NCBI GenBank assembly: GCA_013398955.1 | Contig: VWPU01005012.1 | Location: 186,580-250,579 of the forward strand | DNA length: 64,000 nucleotides | Reading direction: 5' to 3' | From: Callaeas wilsoni | Lineage: Eukaryota; Chordata; Aves; Passeriformes; Callaeidae | Shown here: positions 12,703 to 26,200 of the stretch, piece by piece | Position numbering within the stretch: the first letter of the stretch is position 1 | Layout: every line of letters starts with the position of its first letter | Translations under genes and position numbers: made by a program | Notes under the pieces: model-generated | What the model was told of the DNA's origin: nothing | The model's input: the letters and a program-made list of their open reading frames with translations, nothing else | Databases searched by the model: none

Positions 12703-15700
12703 GGGAGCAAAGATGTGAGTGAACTGGGATCGGGACACTGGGGATGGGGAGGGATGCATCCTAGCTGAGTGTAGAGACTGCAACCAGACCATAGAGCCAG
12801 GAGCTAGTGGTGATGGTTGGGAAAAAGGAAAAGGACATAGGAGGGACACAAAGGCAGAAGGGGGAATTTTCTCCACACTGAAAATATTTTCAAACTATAT
12901 ATATAGTTGAAAAAAAAAAAGATCAGTGGCCCATGAAGTTTTCTATGTTTTGACCAGATTATTCTATTCAGCTGAAAGTCAAGGTCTGAGTATTCAATTC
13001 CATTGTGTGTTGCTGTTTTCCATTGCTCCAGACATAGCACGAGGGTGACACCTCTGTGTGCAGGGGAAGGTGAGGGCTCACAAAATCCTGCCCCTGGCTG
13101 CCTGCCTGACACAGCTCTGTGCTGGAAGGAGCACCTCCTTTGCTCTGTCCTCAGACTGCCCGTGTACTTATCCTGCGTTGTATGAAGAAGATGCCACAAC
13201 AGATAACAGTCACTGATCTTTGAGATTCATGGGTAGACAGTGCTCAAAATATCTGATATTAAGGTGTGTGCAAGAACAGTTTTCTTCCAAGAAAGAGTGC
13301 CTTCTGAATGCAGGATAAATACTGATAAAAATCAAATAAAACTGCATGTTTAAAAGTCTGTAATAGGCAGGAGATGTAACAGTAGAAAGACACATAGAGT
13401 TTTTTGACCAGTGCTCTTTTTAGTGATAGGAGTCCAAGCCAGATTCCCTTTCAATGCCACACATATCTGTTGAAGTCCAAGCAACAGACTTAATTGCATC
13501 AGGAAATTGCTGTTTTAAAAAGCATATCTGTAAAGAATGGGAGAATTCATATGGCACATATGTGCCTCAACAGTTTTGCTAAATAAACCATGAATTTTGA
13601 CAAGTGTGTATCTGTAAGTTTGCCATGGAAATAGGATTGTATAACATCACAGCTGAAACAAAAGTTCAGCCTCTGAAAACTGTGGGGGCGTGCTGCTAAA
13701 ATGTTTGCTTCAAATGTTAGCTGACTAGTTTCATAACTCCCGTGCATGTAGTTAATGCTCTTTTAGACAATATATGGAAAGGATGGGTGTCAGAACTGCT
13801 TAAAAAAAATTAAAATTTTTATATCTAATCATCAGATCTCAATTTCAGTGTTTTATAAAATGATAAAAGTTTCCTGTATTACAAAATTGAAGATATGAAC
13901 CTTCTAAGCTTGTTTATACAGGATTCTATAAAGCAGAGGTCTGGAAAAATATTTGGTTCTCTGTTTAATGAGGAAATTACACTGTAGGGGGTACTGATTT
14001 CATTCGTAGAATCTGATTCATTTGACAAACCAGTAAGGAATGGGCTGTAAAGGCTTTCTCTTTCAGGTTGTCGATATAGAGCCATTGCCCTGATGCCAAA
14101 AGCAGGAATTACAGCAAAGAGGAGTTGTTACTATTAGTGAACCCATGATTCAGCTCAGGAGTCTCATCCAGAACCCAGTGAATATGTTCTCACTCCGTAA
14201 ACCACTGGCATGTTTGGCAATGCATCAGCTGCCCCCTCAACTAATACCAAGAACTAAGCAGGTGTAAAAGCACATCTCCAAGAGGCTTTAGAAGTGGTAG
14301 TTCTGGCACGGTTTTGACATGCTACCTGCTTCATGGGGGAAACAAATTGCCAATCAGCCATAAGGTAAGCATGGACATGTTTATCCAAAAGATAAACAGC
14401 AGACTGAGGGTTCAGAGCAGCTTTTCTTGCACTGAAGCACTAAAGGCCACCCGCACTGACTTTGCAAATCAGTCATTCCCAGTCACCTGATCTTGACCTG
14501 CATTCAGGGGATGCAAAACCTAAGTTAATAAAACAAACTTTTCCAAATTTGACCTAAATTTAAAAATCACTGGGATCATTCTTAGTCTTCCCTGAAGGTC
14601 TGTTTTGTCATTCACACAAACTGGCTCATCCCAGTTTCTGATGATATTACATGACCACAGCACCTTTTCCAGGTGGAGTTGGCTGCCCCTGGCTGTAGAG
14701 GGCTTCTGTACCCTGTTCGAGTTCAGCACATGGCAAAAGCAAAGTGAGCCTGCCCCAGGCGTGTACACCAGGAATGACCACTCCACCATACTGCAGTTTT
14801 GCTGTGTCCCAAAAGGAGAACTGGCTGGGGCAGGGGGAATGGTCATGGGTATGTGCAAACACACTGGTGCACGCAGCTATGTGCTGGCACACACATGTGT
14901 GTATGTGCATTTATGGTGGAAGACAGGCTCTTTAAGCTGCAGCCCTGGAGGAAGGATACTGCTGAAAGAGCCAAAGTGTCTATTACTCTGGTTCAGTAGC
15001 CACAAAATGTCCCAGGATCTGTATAAGTCTTGCCTTACCAAGTGTTTTCAGGTTAGCAGGATATTTCCAGGGAAAATGACCTAGCAATTGTTGTGGCATC
15101 TTTAATTGTTTATAAGGAAATTGTTTATTTGGACTCTATTAATGATAGTGCTCCTTATAATAAGAAGCAAGAAATATGTAAGACACAGTCTACATCTCAA
15201 TTCACTCCCTCTAGACTGTTCCAAAATGCTATGCTGGAACTGCTTGGTTTATACTGAGCTGGTGACCTGATTGTGCTTTTATTTTGTGCCTGACAGATTT
15301 TGTCTGGCATACACATATGTCACAAGTCCAAACTAACACACTACATGTGACTGAAGTCAGGCACACAAATGACCAAGATATGCACAAAAGCCTTTTTACA
15401 CAGAGGCACGTATCACTGTGCCTTGACTTTTACAGGTGCTACATGAAATATCTGTTGGGCCACATGCAGTAAACAGCTGCCAGGGATGGACATGCCATGG
15501 TGGGCTGAAGCATGGGTACCACCTTTTTTCTTTCTGCTCCCGTGGGTTGAAGATAAAACTAAACGGGAGTCTCACTATCACAAAGCTTTGACAAACCCTT
15601 GAAGTTTGTCTCTGGCTACACTCCTTACATTGCTATACTCTACAGCAGGGTGATGTGGTTTGCAAGATTGGGGCAGCAGAGTCATAAAGCAAGTACAGAG

Positions 15701-16470
15701 CCTCTTGGTAGGAAATTTGAAATCACCAAATGGCAGAGATCCTGTTACAACAGTTTGTCTCCCCCAAAGCCGTGACACTTGATCTATTAAATCATGGAAA
15801 TCACAAACCCTGCAGTTTCAGTGCACTGGGAGGATTGTATTAAACTCAGTCAGCAATTATTGGTAATATGGGCTAAAAATCTTTACTCTGAAAGTAAGCT
15901 TTAAAAGGTCATAATGTAATCGCTGTCACTGATGGTCTCTGCAGTGGCTGTTAGTCTGATTGCAAAGCAGCAGAGAAGAAATGCAGATGCATAAATTGAA
16001 TGCAAACCCTAAACCGCTATTTCTGTCACAGAGTTATTGGCAAAATTATAGATGCAGCACACATCATCTTTCTCCCCACTTGCTAGACTTAATAAATTTA
16101 CCTTTATTCTTCACCAAATTTCCTCTTTATTGTTGTTCTGTGAATGCTCATTATGAGAAAGCACGGAAATGCCAAATGAGACAGGAAAAGTAGGAAGTGT
16201 GCAAAAGAGACAGTGGGAGATTCAGACAAGTTTTCTGAGCCCTTTGTGTTGCTCATAGAAAATGTAATACATGAGTCAAAGCTGCACTGCCAGATTAGAT
16301 CTGGAGCTGGACATGGTGGCACCTTCCACTGCAATGAGATGCAGAATAGAGACATTTGGGTAGTGTTGGGGTTTGCACCCTGACAGGTGTTATGAGATGC
16401 CAGCTTGCATCAGTGCTGGCAATCCCTGGCTCCTTCACACCAATAAGTTCAACATTAGAAGCATTTTTTG

Positions 16471-16496
16471 TGCCATTTCTTCATGCCATTTCTTCA
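16471..16496. repeat. 13-bp tandem duplication
   Basis: The unit 'tgccatttcttca' is present twice in tandem. Confidence 0.85.
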
Positions 16497-16777
16497 TCCC
16501 GGGGGCATTCCCTGCTCAGTCACATCTGCAATTCACTTTCCAAAGGAGACCTGAATCCCTTGCACCTCACCACTTCCCTAAGACAACTGGCAGAACAGAT
16601 TTCAGCTTTCCTTGGCTACTTCCAGAATCCTGCTCCCATTCCATAGCCTGCTTATGCACAGCAGTCAACAGAGTTAATCCCAACTCATTTCTAAGGCAGT
16701 GCAGGTAAACTTCATCAAAGTCTCCGGCAGATGCCCTCATATATACTTTTAAAAGACTCAGAGTAATTTAGCGTTTA

Positions 16778-17225
16778 GGATGGTTTGTAGAGGCTGCCCT
16801 GGAACAGAGGCTGGACAGAGTGAAAGGATAAAGGGCAGGTATTTATTGAAAGGCCTTCACAGGGTACAGCTTGGGCAGTGCAGGAGTCTCGCAGAGACCA
16901 CACCCAGGACGGACACAGTCACACGTTTTTCGGACAGATATAAGTTTTGTCCATTTGCATATCAGGGGCTCATTGTCCAATTACAGCTTCAGGCAGTGGC
17001 GTCCCATTCTCCTAGTTTGTCCCCCCATTACACTTCTGTTTACATTTCTCAGGGCCTGAAACAGTGAGGTTTCCTTGATTCTCGGGACTAGAGAGGAATT
17101 GTTGTGTCTGACCAAAATGGGAAAAGCAGTAGCTAACACTCTATATGGAGCTCAGAGTTATACACTAAAGAATTGCAGGATGATGAATATATGAAAAATA
17201 TAAAAGCTAAAATCCTAAGGCATCA
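16778..17225 (-). mobile_element. Solo LTR, family C copy 1, degraded
   Basis: This matches the element at 30758-31207 along nearly its full length. The match is strongest from 'tttacatttctcagggcctg' near 17039 through 'aaaatcctaaggcatca' at its right end. On the minus strand it starts TGATGCC, and AATAAA on that strand is at 16842-16847. The left end no longer shows the TG-type terminus seen in copy 2, and I could not find a clean target duplication, so the left boundary is approximate. No internal retroviral sequence adjoins it. Confidence 0.8.
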
Positions 17226-20200
17226 CATAGACTACAAATTTTGAGGTAATATGTTACTGCATTCCAGCTCCTACATAAGCATCTGTGTGTGCTCTCTGCC
17301 CCAGCACCACTCTGGCTTGAATGACTTCACTTTTGCTATATATTAAGAACCATTGACAATTACTGCAGATCCCTCATACATAATAATTTGCAACCTAATA
17401 GCCTCTACTGCACCACTTAGTTTCTCTCACTTTGAAAATAATTTCTGCTTAATTGAGTTAAGGTCCACTCATATTGAGAGCGCTGGTGCAGTGACTAAAT
17501 GCAGTTCAGCTTATTTACTCCTAACTCACATTTTAACATTTCTGAGTGTTAACATACAAGAAGCAGATTTTTCATACAGGAAGCAAGCAATTAGGAACAT
17601 TGTGAGCAGTACAGCTGTTTATCTTCACTGTACATTGTGATGTGATGCTACACTTCAGAGTATGCCCAGTCCCACTGAAACTTAAATGGTCTCCTCTTCC
17701 TGGCAAATTGACTTCTTATTGTAAAATCATCAGTAAGTTACTTCTAATAGTGGATTTATAAATGTCTCATGTGCTTCTTGAATGGCTCTAATTTGTTTAA
17801 TAAAAGGACAAATTTTAGTTAATCAAAAGCTTCTCAGTGGATTCTGAATTAACAATTGACTGAGAGGTAAAATTAATTAGAATTTTTCTCCAGCTAAAAG
17901 AGTATCTGTGGTAGCAGAATTCAAATGCCACAAGTTCTGAGTAGCCCTCATTCCTGCAGCTTCCAAACCAGGCTCAATATCTCTGCAGCACAAGCTGGGC
18001 TTGCAGCAAAATGCAGCCTCTCAGACAAAACCCCAGCTGGTTAATGTAACCACCAATGCTCTGCGGAAAGATGAGACAATTCCTGTATTGACCCAAATCC
18101 AAAGCACACTTGAATCTAAGGTGACTTTCAGCTTTAGATGAGCAGAAGTTGCAGAGCAACATACTGCACATCAAAACATAAAATGCTCTTGCTGCCTCTT
18201 AGCCTTCTTCCCTCTGGTCCCAGGCACAGCTGAGACAAAATGTCTCTCTTTCCTCCATGAGTCGTTGCCTGAGCCCCAGGCACCCCTTCTGCCACCACAG
18301 AAACAGCCCCACAGCCCCTTGTGCGGGACAGGCCATCTCACCACAAGCTCTCCTCTCTCCCACCTTTTTTCCTGACCTCCTGTTGCCCACCAGCCATGGC
18401 TGGGCACCTGACCCCAAACTCAAGGGCCTTACAGGATTGCACACGAAACTGTGCTTCAAACTAGCTGTGAAGTAGCTAATTACTGCTCATAGATGAGGGA
18501 CTATTGCTGGAGGGCTTCAGGAATGCACATTCTACCTCCCCAAATAAAATGGTGCTCATCCTGCAGCTGTGATCACAAGTCTGTCATACTTGTGACAGAA
18601 TATTGCAAGGTGAAGCTCTTTTTGCTTTAGGCATTTTATAGCATCTGCCCCAAAGTGAGAAAGAAAATGGTTGAATAAGCTCCAGAAATTCTTATTGCCA
18701 AATGCAAGTCTGCACAGCATTTAAAATACAGCTGGGGTCACTGCAGTTCTGAGGTGTTTAATCAAGTGGAGTTGCTGGTTTTTTCTCCCTCAGATTAATT
18801 TATCATATTATAATATTATAAGCTATTAGAGTACCTGCCTCAATTCTGAAGGAAGTCATAGCCAGATCCAAACCTCTGATCAGAGCCTGAAAGTTTATGT
18901 GGAATTTAATAGGAATTGAAGGTACATATCACTTCTTAGGGCTTGGCCTGGACACAACATACTCTTCTCTTCCAATGTAAAATGCTGAAAGTTACCTGTT
19001 TTAGAGATATCTGTAAAGATCTATAGTGTTCTACTCTGTTTACCTAATATTGCTATCTATATGTCTACCTGTCATTTCTAATAGCTTGTGAAGGTGCTGG
19101 CCAATTTCAAGGTTATTTGACAGAGTAGCAGGAGAATCAAGGGAGTTTGGTTTGAACATGATTCATGGAAAGAGGAAGTGAGGTAGAGAAACGACAGCCA
19201 CCCAAGCTGAACCAGTGTATGCATGGTGGCTCAACCTCAAGACATAAATCTTCAGGGAATCAAAGCATAAGACTGGTTCCACTGCTCACTGTACTGCTTC
19301 TCCACCACTCTGAAATCCATCAAAAACATCTGCTGGAAGCTTCACTGCAAGTGGAGCAGGAGTCTCAGTGAATCAAAGGCTTCACGGACAGCTAACAAAT
19401 CATATACCTCCTGCTGCGAAGGTCAGCCAGCTGCTGTGTTTCTGTTCACATATTAAATGCATATTACTTATCCTAGAACTGACAGAACAAGCCATGTCAC
19501 TGCCAAAGTTCATCCTACCAACAGTGACCTCAATGAGGGTTAGACTGACTAGTACAAAAATAATCATCTCCAGCTTAAAAACAAAAAAATATGAAACTTT
19601 ATGAAGTGGAAGATTAAAGTCACTTCAGGATCTTAATGTGCTTTATCCTGAAAGGTGTAGGCAGTGCAGAACAGGAGTCAAAAGCAACTCTATCCTATGT
19701 TAATTCAATATGTGATATAAATGTTCATAAGAAAAGCTATGGAAAGAATTTGCAAAGTATACTGAATCCCCTATACCTTCACCTCCCATGCTTGTTTCAC
19801 ACAGCGGAGCTGACCTCCTCAGGCAGGGCATCCACATGATTGCAGAAGAAAATTACATTTGTACAATGGTTTATTATGTATTATTAGGGCCAACTATTTT
19901 CAACCATTAGTAGCCATTTGAATGGACACTGCATGTTGTGTTATGGAGGGAGGGTGGAAGCATGCCACACGTAGAAGTATAAATGATACCTCAAGATTTA
20001 TTTTAGATGAGACTAAACTGATAACAATAATAAAGAGACAGTATTATTATAAGAAATGAACACTGTTCACTGTTATAAAGATTTGTATCCACACTCCCCT
20101 AATTTGTTGTCTTCCTTTACATGGTGCCCTTTACAGGTTGTTATTTTGCTCCTTATAACAGCAGGAGAAGTGTAATTATTCTTGCTAGAAGCTCATGTGG

Positions 20201-23200
20201 TTTGTGTCATCTCAGTCCTTTTCCCATTGATTCCTAAGGTAAATGAAAGAACAGGCTGTATTGTAGTAATTTTTTTTTCTCAAAAATGCAGCTTTTTCTT
20301 TGTGTGCACCAGCAAAGCACTAAGCTCAGACTAGGGGGATGGTAGCAACCATGGCAGCTCTCACCTGTGCCCGTGGGAAAGCCTAAGCCCTGGCACTAGT
20401 GGGAGCATGGGACAGTTCCCAAGCCTCCTGTTCCCACAAGCATTGACAGAGGGGCCGATTAATAGCGTAATTTATCCCAGACCTAAGTTGGCATACAGTC
20501 TTATCTGTATATATATGTATAATACATGTATCTGCCCTGCAGTACTGTGTGACAGGAAAGGAAGTTGTGACCAGTGCCTTTGCAATGTCTGGGCTACCTG
20601 CTTATAATAAGACCCTAAGAATATGCTGGTATAGTTTACAGCTCTTGGGATGGTCTTACTCCTGGGGGACAAAGATATACTCCACATTCCCCAAACCAGG
20701 AAAGCATAGGATGCCTTACAAACAAATAGGCAGGGGCACATGTCCAAGTGCATCTGCCAAACCTGAGTACATGATCTTGGCTCAGAGGAATAACTTGGAT
20801 GAGAAAAAAGGATTTAATTCTCCCCATTCCCTTGAAAGAAAGAAAGAAACAGAAGCATTGTAGTGCAGCTGAAAGACCAAGACTGCGGCCGATCGTACAG
20901 CAGCACATCAGCCAACACACAGCATTCCAAAAGCATGCACAGAAATCCTTCCCCCTCCCTCTTCCCTTCCCAAACACAGAACTTCCTCCCCATTAAATCC
21001 TTTTTAATCTACAAAGATCAAGGGATCAAGAAGCAGGTGGATCCAACACAGCTTTGTCATATACCCCAGCTCCATATAAGAATGAGGGAAGCCTGGTCAG
21101 GCAGAAGGGAATTGGAGGTCTGTAAGTGTTGTGAGATTCAGGTTCTCACCTGACAGATTTTGTATCAGAAAAACATCCTTTCCACTTAAAAAAATCTGAT
21201 TGTTTATATGTCCATATTATTGATTGTGAAGGACATCTGAATATCTTTGTACATTGTTAAGCAGTTCTAAAGATTGTGCTGAAGTCTGGTGTGTGTATGA
21301 TGATCAAAAGAGACACCTTCAATTAGTATTGAAATTCAGCCAGGTTTGTTCATCTTATCAAAGATTAAAACTGAAGCAAAATTTGGCACTGTCACTATGC
21401 TAGCCTAAAATCCTGTCAACATACATTTTTTTATGCCAACCCTTCTTTCAGCTCTCCAAACTCATCCTGTTTGATGCAGCTTTTGCAGCTGCATATCCAG
21501 GTCTTCAACAGCAAAAGACACAGTACCTAGGTAGAAACAAGTACTCTCTGTTCTCTTATTCCGGGCAGGACTTTTAACCTCTTAAGAGAAGAAAGAAACA
21601 GACTTTCCTACCACCTTTTAAAAAATTACATGCATTAGCATATGAGCTAGCCTGGAGTTGTCTTCTCTTTCAGAAATGCATCTAGACTGAATTTTTTTCT
21701 TCTTTCAGTTACTCCCAAAAACATCACAGCCTCCTGTGACACCGTGCATGTACAAGGGGTGCCCACCCTGTAGCTGTCCTCTGCCCAGGTCACCCTCTGA
21801 GGGGATGGAGGGCAGCTGCTGCAGGCAGCCCTCCATGCAGAGGGACACACGGACCTCGGTCTGTCCCCACGTAATGCGACGGCAGTTCTCAGCACCATGG
21901 ATCAATCCGCTGCCAGCACGGAAAGCGCCTACCAAATTAAGCGTTAATACTCACGGGCAAAACTGCTCCTCTTCCACTTCATCCATGACTTCACTGATGT
22001 CCCAGGGAATGCACAGGGTTTGATTTTTCCCACTGCCAAAGTCCCTCTCCATGATGGAGGCAGGAATATATCACCGACCCTGCCCTCGGCGGGAGCAAGG
22101 AGCGCATGAAGCCGCTCTGCACCTGCTGCCCCTCAGCTGGAAAAGGCTGGTGAGAGCTGGGCTTACTCTGTCAGAGCAACTCGAGGGAAGGAAAACCACA
22201 TAGAGGAAAGAAGGGGGGAGAGTGGCGGTGAGTGCATGGAGTCCAATCACACTTTACATCATTTTGCAAGTTGGAAACAAGATACGGTTAGGAGGTCATG
22301 TGCCCTGAGTGCTTTACAAACACAATGTCTGCACAAGAAGCCGCATGAGGTTTTCTTTTCAACAGAAGCAGTGGCTTTTATCGGTAATTTGTCCAACATC
22401 CAGGCTTAGAGATTGCCCATCACACATAAGGGAAAGTGTTCAAGCACTTAAAAATATATTAAATCAGTTTTGAAACCCACACAGTTGGGGGATGGTGCTT
22501 CCTCCAACCAGTTAGCAGAAGTGTAGGATTTAGCACTTTCAGTAGCAGACTGAAAGCCTCTCCAAGGCAGCAAGCAGAGCCTTGGATCCTAACACTCATA
22601 TTCGATAAGGAAAAATAGCCTCTTTTTCTGAGCCAGCCCAATTTACTACAGGGATAAGGAAGATGACACTGTGAACATGCCTCTCTGTGTATCCACATTC
22701 CCCTTTCAAGTGAAAAATGAGGAGCACAGCAGCAGTCCTCCACTCCGTATTGAATCAGGCCAGGATGCTGGCAGGAGAGTCTTACCCAACACAGTGAATA
22801 AAGCACACACCTTTCCTTGTGTACCTTTGTCTGGATGGGGCGAACCATAAAATGCTTGTAAAAACCAGAAAAGGGCCTTTCCTTACAGAAGAATATTGTG
22901 AATTCACATTTCAAGTGTTTAAAGTCCACCTAAAAGAAACTTAAAATGCAGCATGGTCAGAGAGAAAGTGAAAGTTGTCAGGACGGAAGGAAGGAAGGAA
23001 GGAAGGAAGGAAGGAAGGAAGGAAGGAAGGAAGGTGCTGAGCACAGGGCAGCAGGCTGAATATCTCTGGAAGTCTCATCTCCAATTATGGAACACAGAGG
23101 ATGATTTAAAGGGATATTGTAAATTCAAATTCAGTGTTTTAAATATTTTATAGTTAGAACTTTAGTCCCTTGAACAGTCTATCCCTACACTGGTTTAGCT

Positions 23201-26200
23201 TCTCTCATATGCTTAATATGTTTCACACCTCTCTTGCAAGCACAAACTGAATTTAAAGAGGCTAGAGATTTTCTTTGAGAAAACAAGTTCAAATTTGGTA
23301 AAAAAAATGCAGGAAACATTTGGCACAAAGAAGGACTTTTTGTCAGAGAAAGGTCTTTTAAAAATCTGCAGTGGCCTTGGTACCTCCTGGGGCTGAAGAC
23401 CACTCCACAGCTCTTAGTTGTGCTCTTGTCCTAAAGGGGAAAATGTGCAGAATCCTTGTGCAACAGCCATACCACACAGGCAAAAAAAAATGCTAGATGA
23501 ATCCTGGATGCTGCAACAAGATCTTGTGCTTGGGCCACCACAAGTAATTCATGTACACTGTGCTTAACGAAGGAGGGCTACACTGCACACTCGATAGAAA
23601 ACGCAGAGAGAGGGGTACAATGTGGATAGGAAGCAGGCAGAGATCCCAGGAGAGGAAGAGCATCCACCTCTTGGCCACAGCCTTGGGAGAACCAAAGTCT
23701 GAAAAAAGGGGTTCATCTGTGCCCTGCTTGCTGCTTCTGCAAGGCGACCATATCTTTCACATATATTGCAAGCAAGCTGAGCTGGAAATCACTGTCAGCC
23801 TTCTCAGGGTAAACCAGCTCGCTGAATCTTCACACAATCTTCTTCTCACAGCCTTCACAAGTAGATGCCCAGGAGCAAGAGCTTCCCACTGCGCTCAAAC
23901 TGTGGCAGAAATTACAGTGCTAGTCCAGCTGGGCATTGCCCACTTCTGCCTCTCCACCTCCTCCTGACTGTCTCTTGGTGTATATAAAAACTGCAAGCCT
24001 GGAAATAGAACTCTCTATTTTAGTTTTGCCACCATTTGGTACTGTGAGTCTATGACATGCGGCCAAGGCTCCTAGGTAAAACCACAATGCAAACAGCAAT
24101 TAGAAGGATGAGAAGAATTTGGACTGGGATACTGGTGCCCTGCACCATAGGTGTTGCAGAGGCTCAGGGAGGATGGCAGTGCTGTATGACACAGCAACAT
24201 CTGGACTGCTAGCAGGTACCTTGGAAGCAGTTCTTATTCTGAGCCACAAAAACCAGGTATGAATTAATGATATAGTTACTTATTCCCTCTGTCTAGGCCT
24301 CCTTTCCTAAGTTACCGTAGGCAGGTGCCTAAGGTATTTCTGACAATGCAGATCTCAGACAGCATCATTTTAATCTGACAGCATTTCTGTTTCCCTCTTT
24401 AGCTGGACTGTGCTTGGTGTTCTCTCTTCCTACCACATCTAAAATAAGGACACTGCAGCCGTTTTGACAATTCTCATATTGAAATTCCAAATGGCTGTGA
24501 GTGCAATGCAGAAAACACTTTAAGGGACTGTGGCTCTTCAATTATTTACGACAGTATTATACATCCAGATTTGTCTTAACATAAATAGCATCAAATGGGA
24601 GTAGAAAGAGAATAAAACATTTGAGCCTATTTTTGAGACACCTAACATGCCATGGAACTCCACACCCGCCCTCTGAGATCTGTTTGCTCCACTCGCTGCT
24701 GCAGCAGAGGGTGCATTGGTAATCCTGCCAGGGAGGAGAGAAAACCTTCCCTGGAGCAGATAGTATAGTCTGCAAGGTACTTTGCAATTATTACTGAAAA
24801 TATCCAACTCCTCTATTTCTCTTAATGACGGCTCTAAATGCATTTTATGTCATGTTTAATTTTATTCTGAAAATCCTGGCATGGCTGGCACGGATGCAAA
24901 TGTCTTGTGCCCCACTAGGGCACAGATGAATTTGTAGGTGATCAGTGTGGGAGACCAGATGGTTTCTCTGAGCCCTGAGTGTGCAGGACCCCCACTCCCA
25001 GTTAAGATACTCTACCAGACTTGTTAGTGCTGCTTCATTTTTCATGTATCCAAATAAGCAGCCAGTGGAGATTTAGGAGCACTTCATCACATAAAATGCA
25101 CACTGCATTAGTATTTGGAGTCTTCAGCAGATGACTGGTGAATCTCAGGGTCAAGACAATATATCTGCTCTTGCCTGCATGTATTACAGATTTAGGAAAT
25201 GCAAAACACTCCTGTCTCCCTGAGAACTGCTGGGACAGTCACCACTCACTCCCAAGGACTCTGTGGCTTTAAGCAACTTACTGCAGGTAAGACTGCAGCA
25301 GTGGGGAAGAAAACACCACAATGGTTTCTCTCCTTTGAAACCTATTTTCTAAAGGTAAATGTCAGTCCAGAAGTATTATGATGCCTTTATTCCAGAGAGC
25401 CAGTTTACACTGACATTTATAGGAAATACTTTACCTGTACAGGCCCCTTTCTGGGATGCTTTGGCCCACTTCAGGCACAGCCACAGTCCCCCACTAATTC
25501 CAACAACATCAGAGCTGGCTGTTCCCCTCACCATCACTGCCCAGAAAAGCAGGTGATCTCTTTCAGACAGTTTAGGAGAAGATATTTGGAAGGGAAAGGA
25601 AGAAAATTTACCTTATTTCATCTTAGACATGAGAAAATATCCCTTTGCTTAGGTATATGACCGTGTTGAAGTAATTTTCATAACATGGTCATAACAATTA
25701 AGGAAAGTTAAACACAGGTCAGGGAGATGCCTTCATATACTTAATTTGACTTCCAAGAGCGATGCCATGGAAACATATGGGACTGCTCATATAAATAGAG
25801 CTACAGGATATGCAAGCTTTCATGGCAATGGATTGCTCTACATCCCAGTGGCTTCTGCAGACTTGAATCTTTGCTGATCAGTGCTCTTTCTTTGGAAATC
25901 CCTTCTGCAGCTGGGTTTGCAAGCAGCAGCGTGGTGTACAGTGCAGTCACACAGGCAGGCTCTGTGTGTTAATGATTCCCATCCTGCACAGCCATTCACC
26001 AGACATTTTGTACACAACCTCATCACCTTAAACTCAGCTGATAGTTAAAAAAAGAAAGAGTAGTTAAACAAAGGAAGGAAAAGGGAAAAGACAAACAGGC
26101 CAGCTTGCCTGTTGAAAGCCTTTACAAAAATACATCAGAAAATTGATTTTTTCTTTTCCCTTTTAAAAAGAAAAACATCCAATCCAAAGGCATTTTAAAC

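Larger units (their letters stand above)
4639..16777. other. Long gene-poor stretch
   Basis: About 12 kb with no recognisable gene or transposon. It contains small tandem duplications at 12402-12452, 12670-12702 and 16471-16496, and an A/T palindrome at 12893-12908. Reading frames here (up to 159 codons at 14605-15084) have no motifs and overlap one another on both strands, as chance frames do. Confidence 0.45.

Noticed and set aside
14605..15084. 159-codon plus-strand frame, with several overlapping frames on both strands
   Set aside because: No domain, start context or splice evidence. Multiple competing frames indicate chance.
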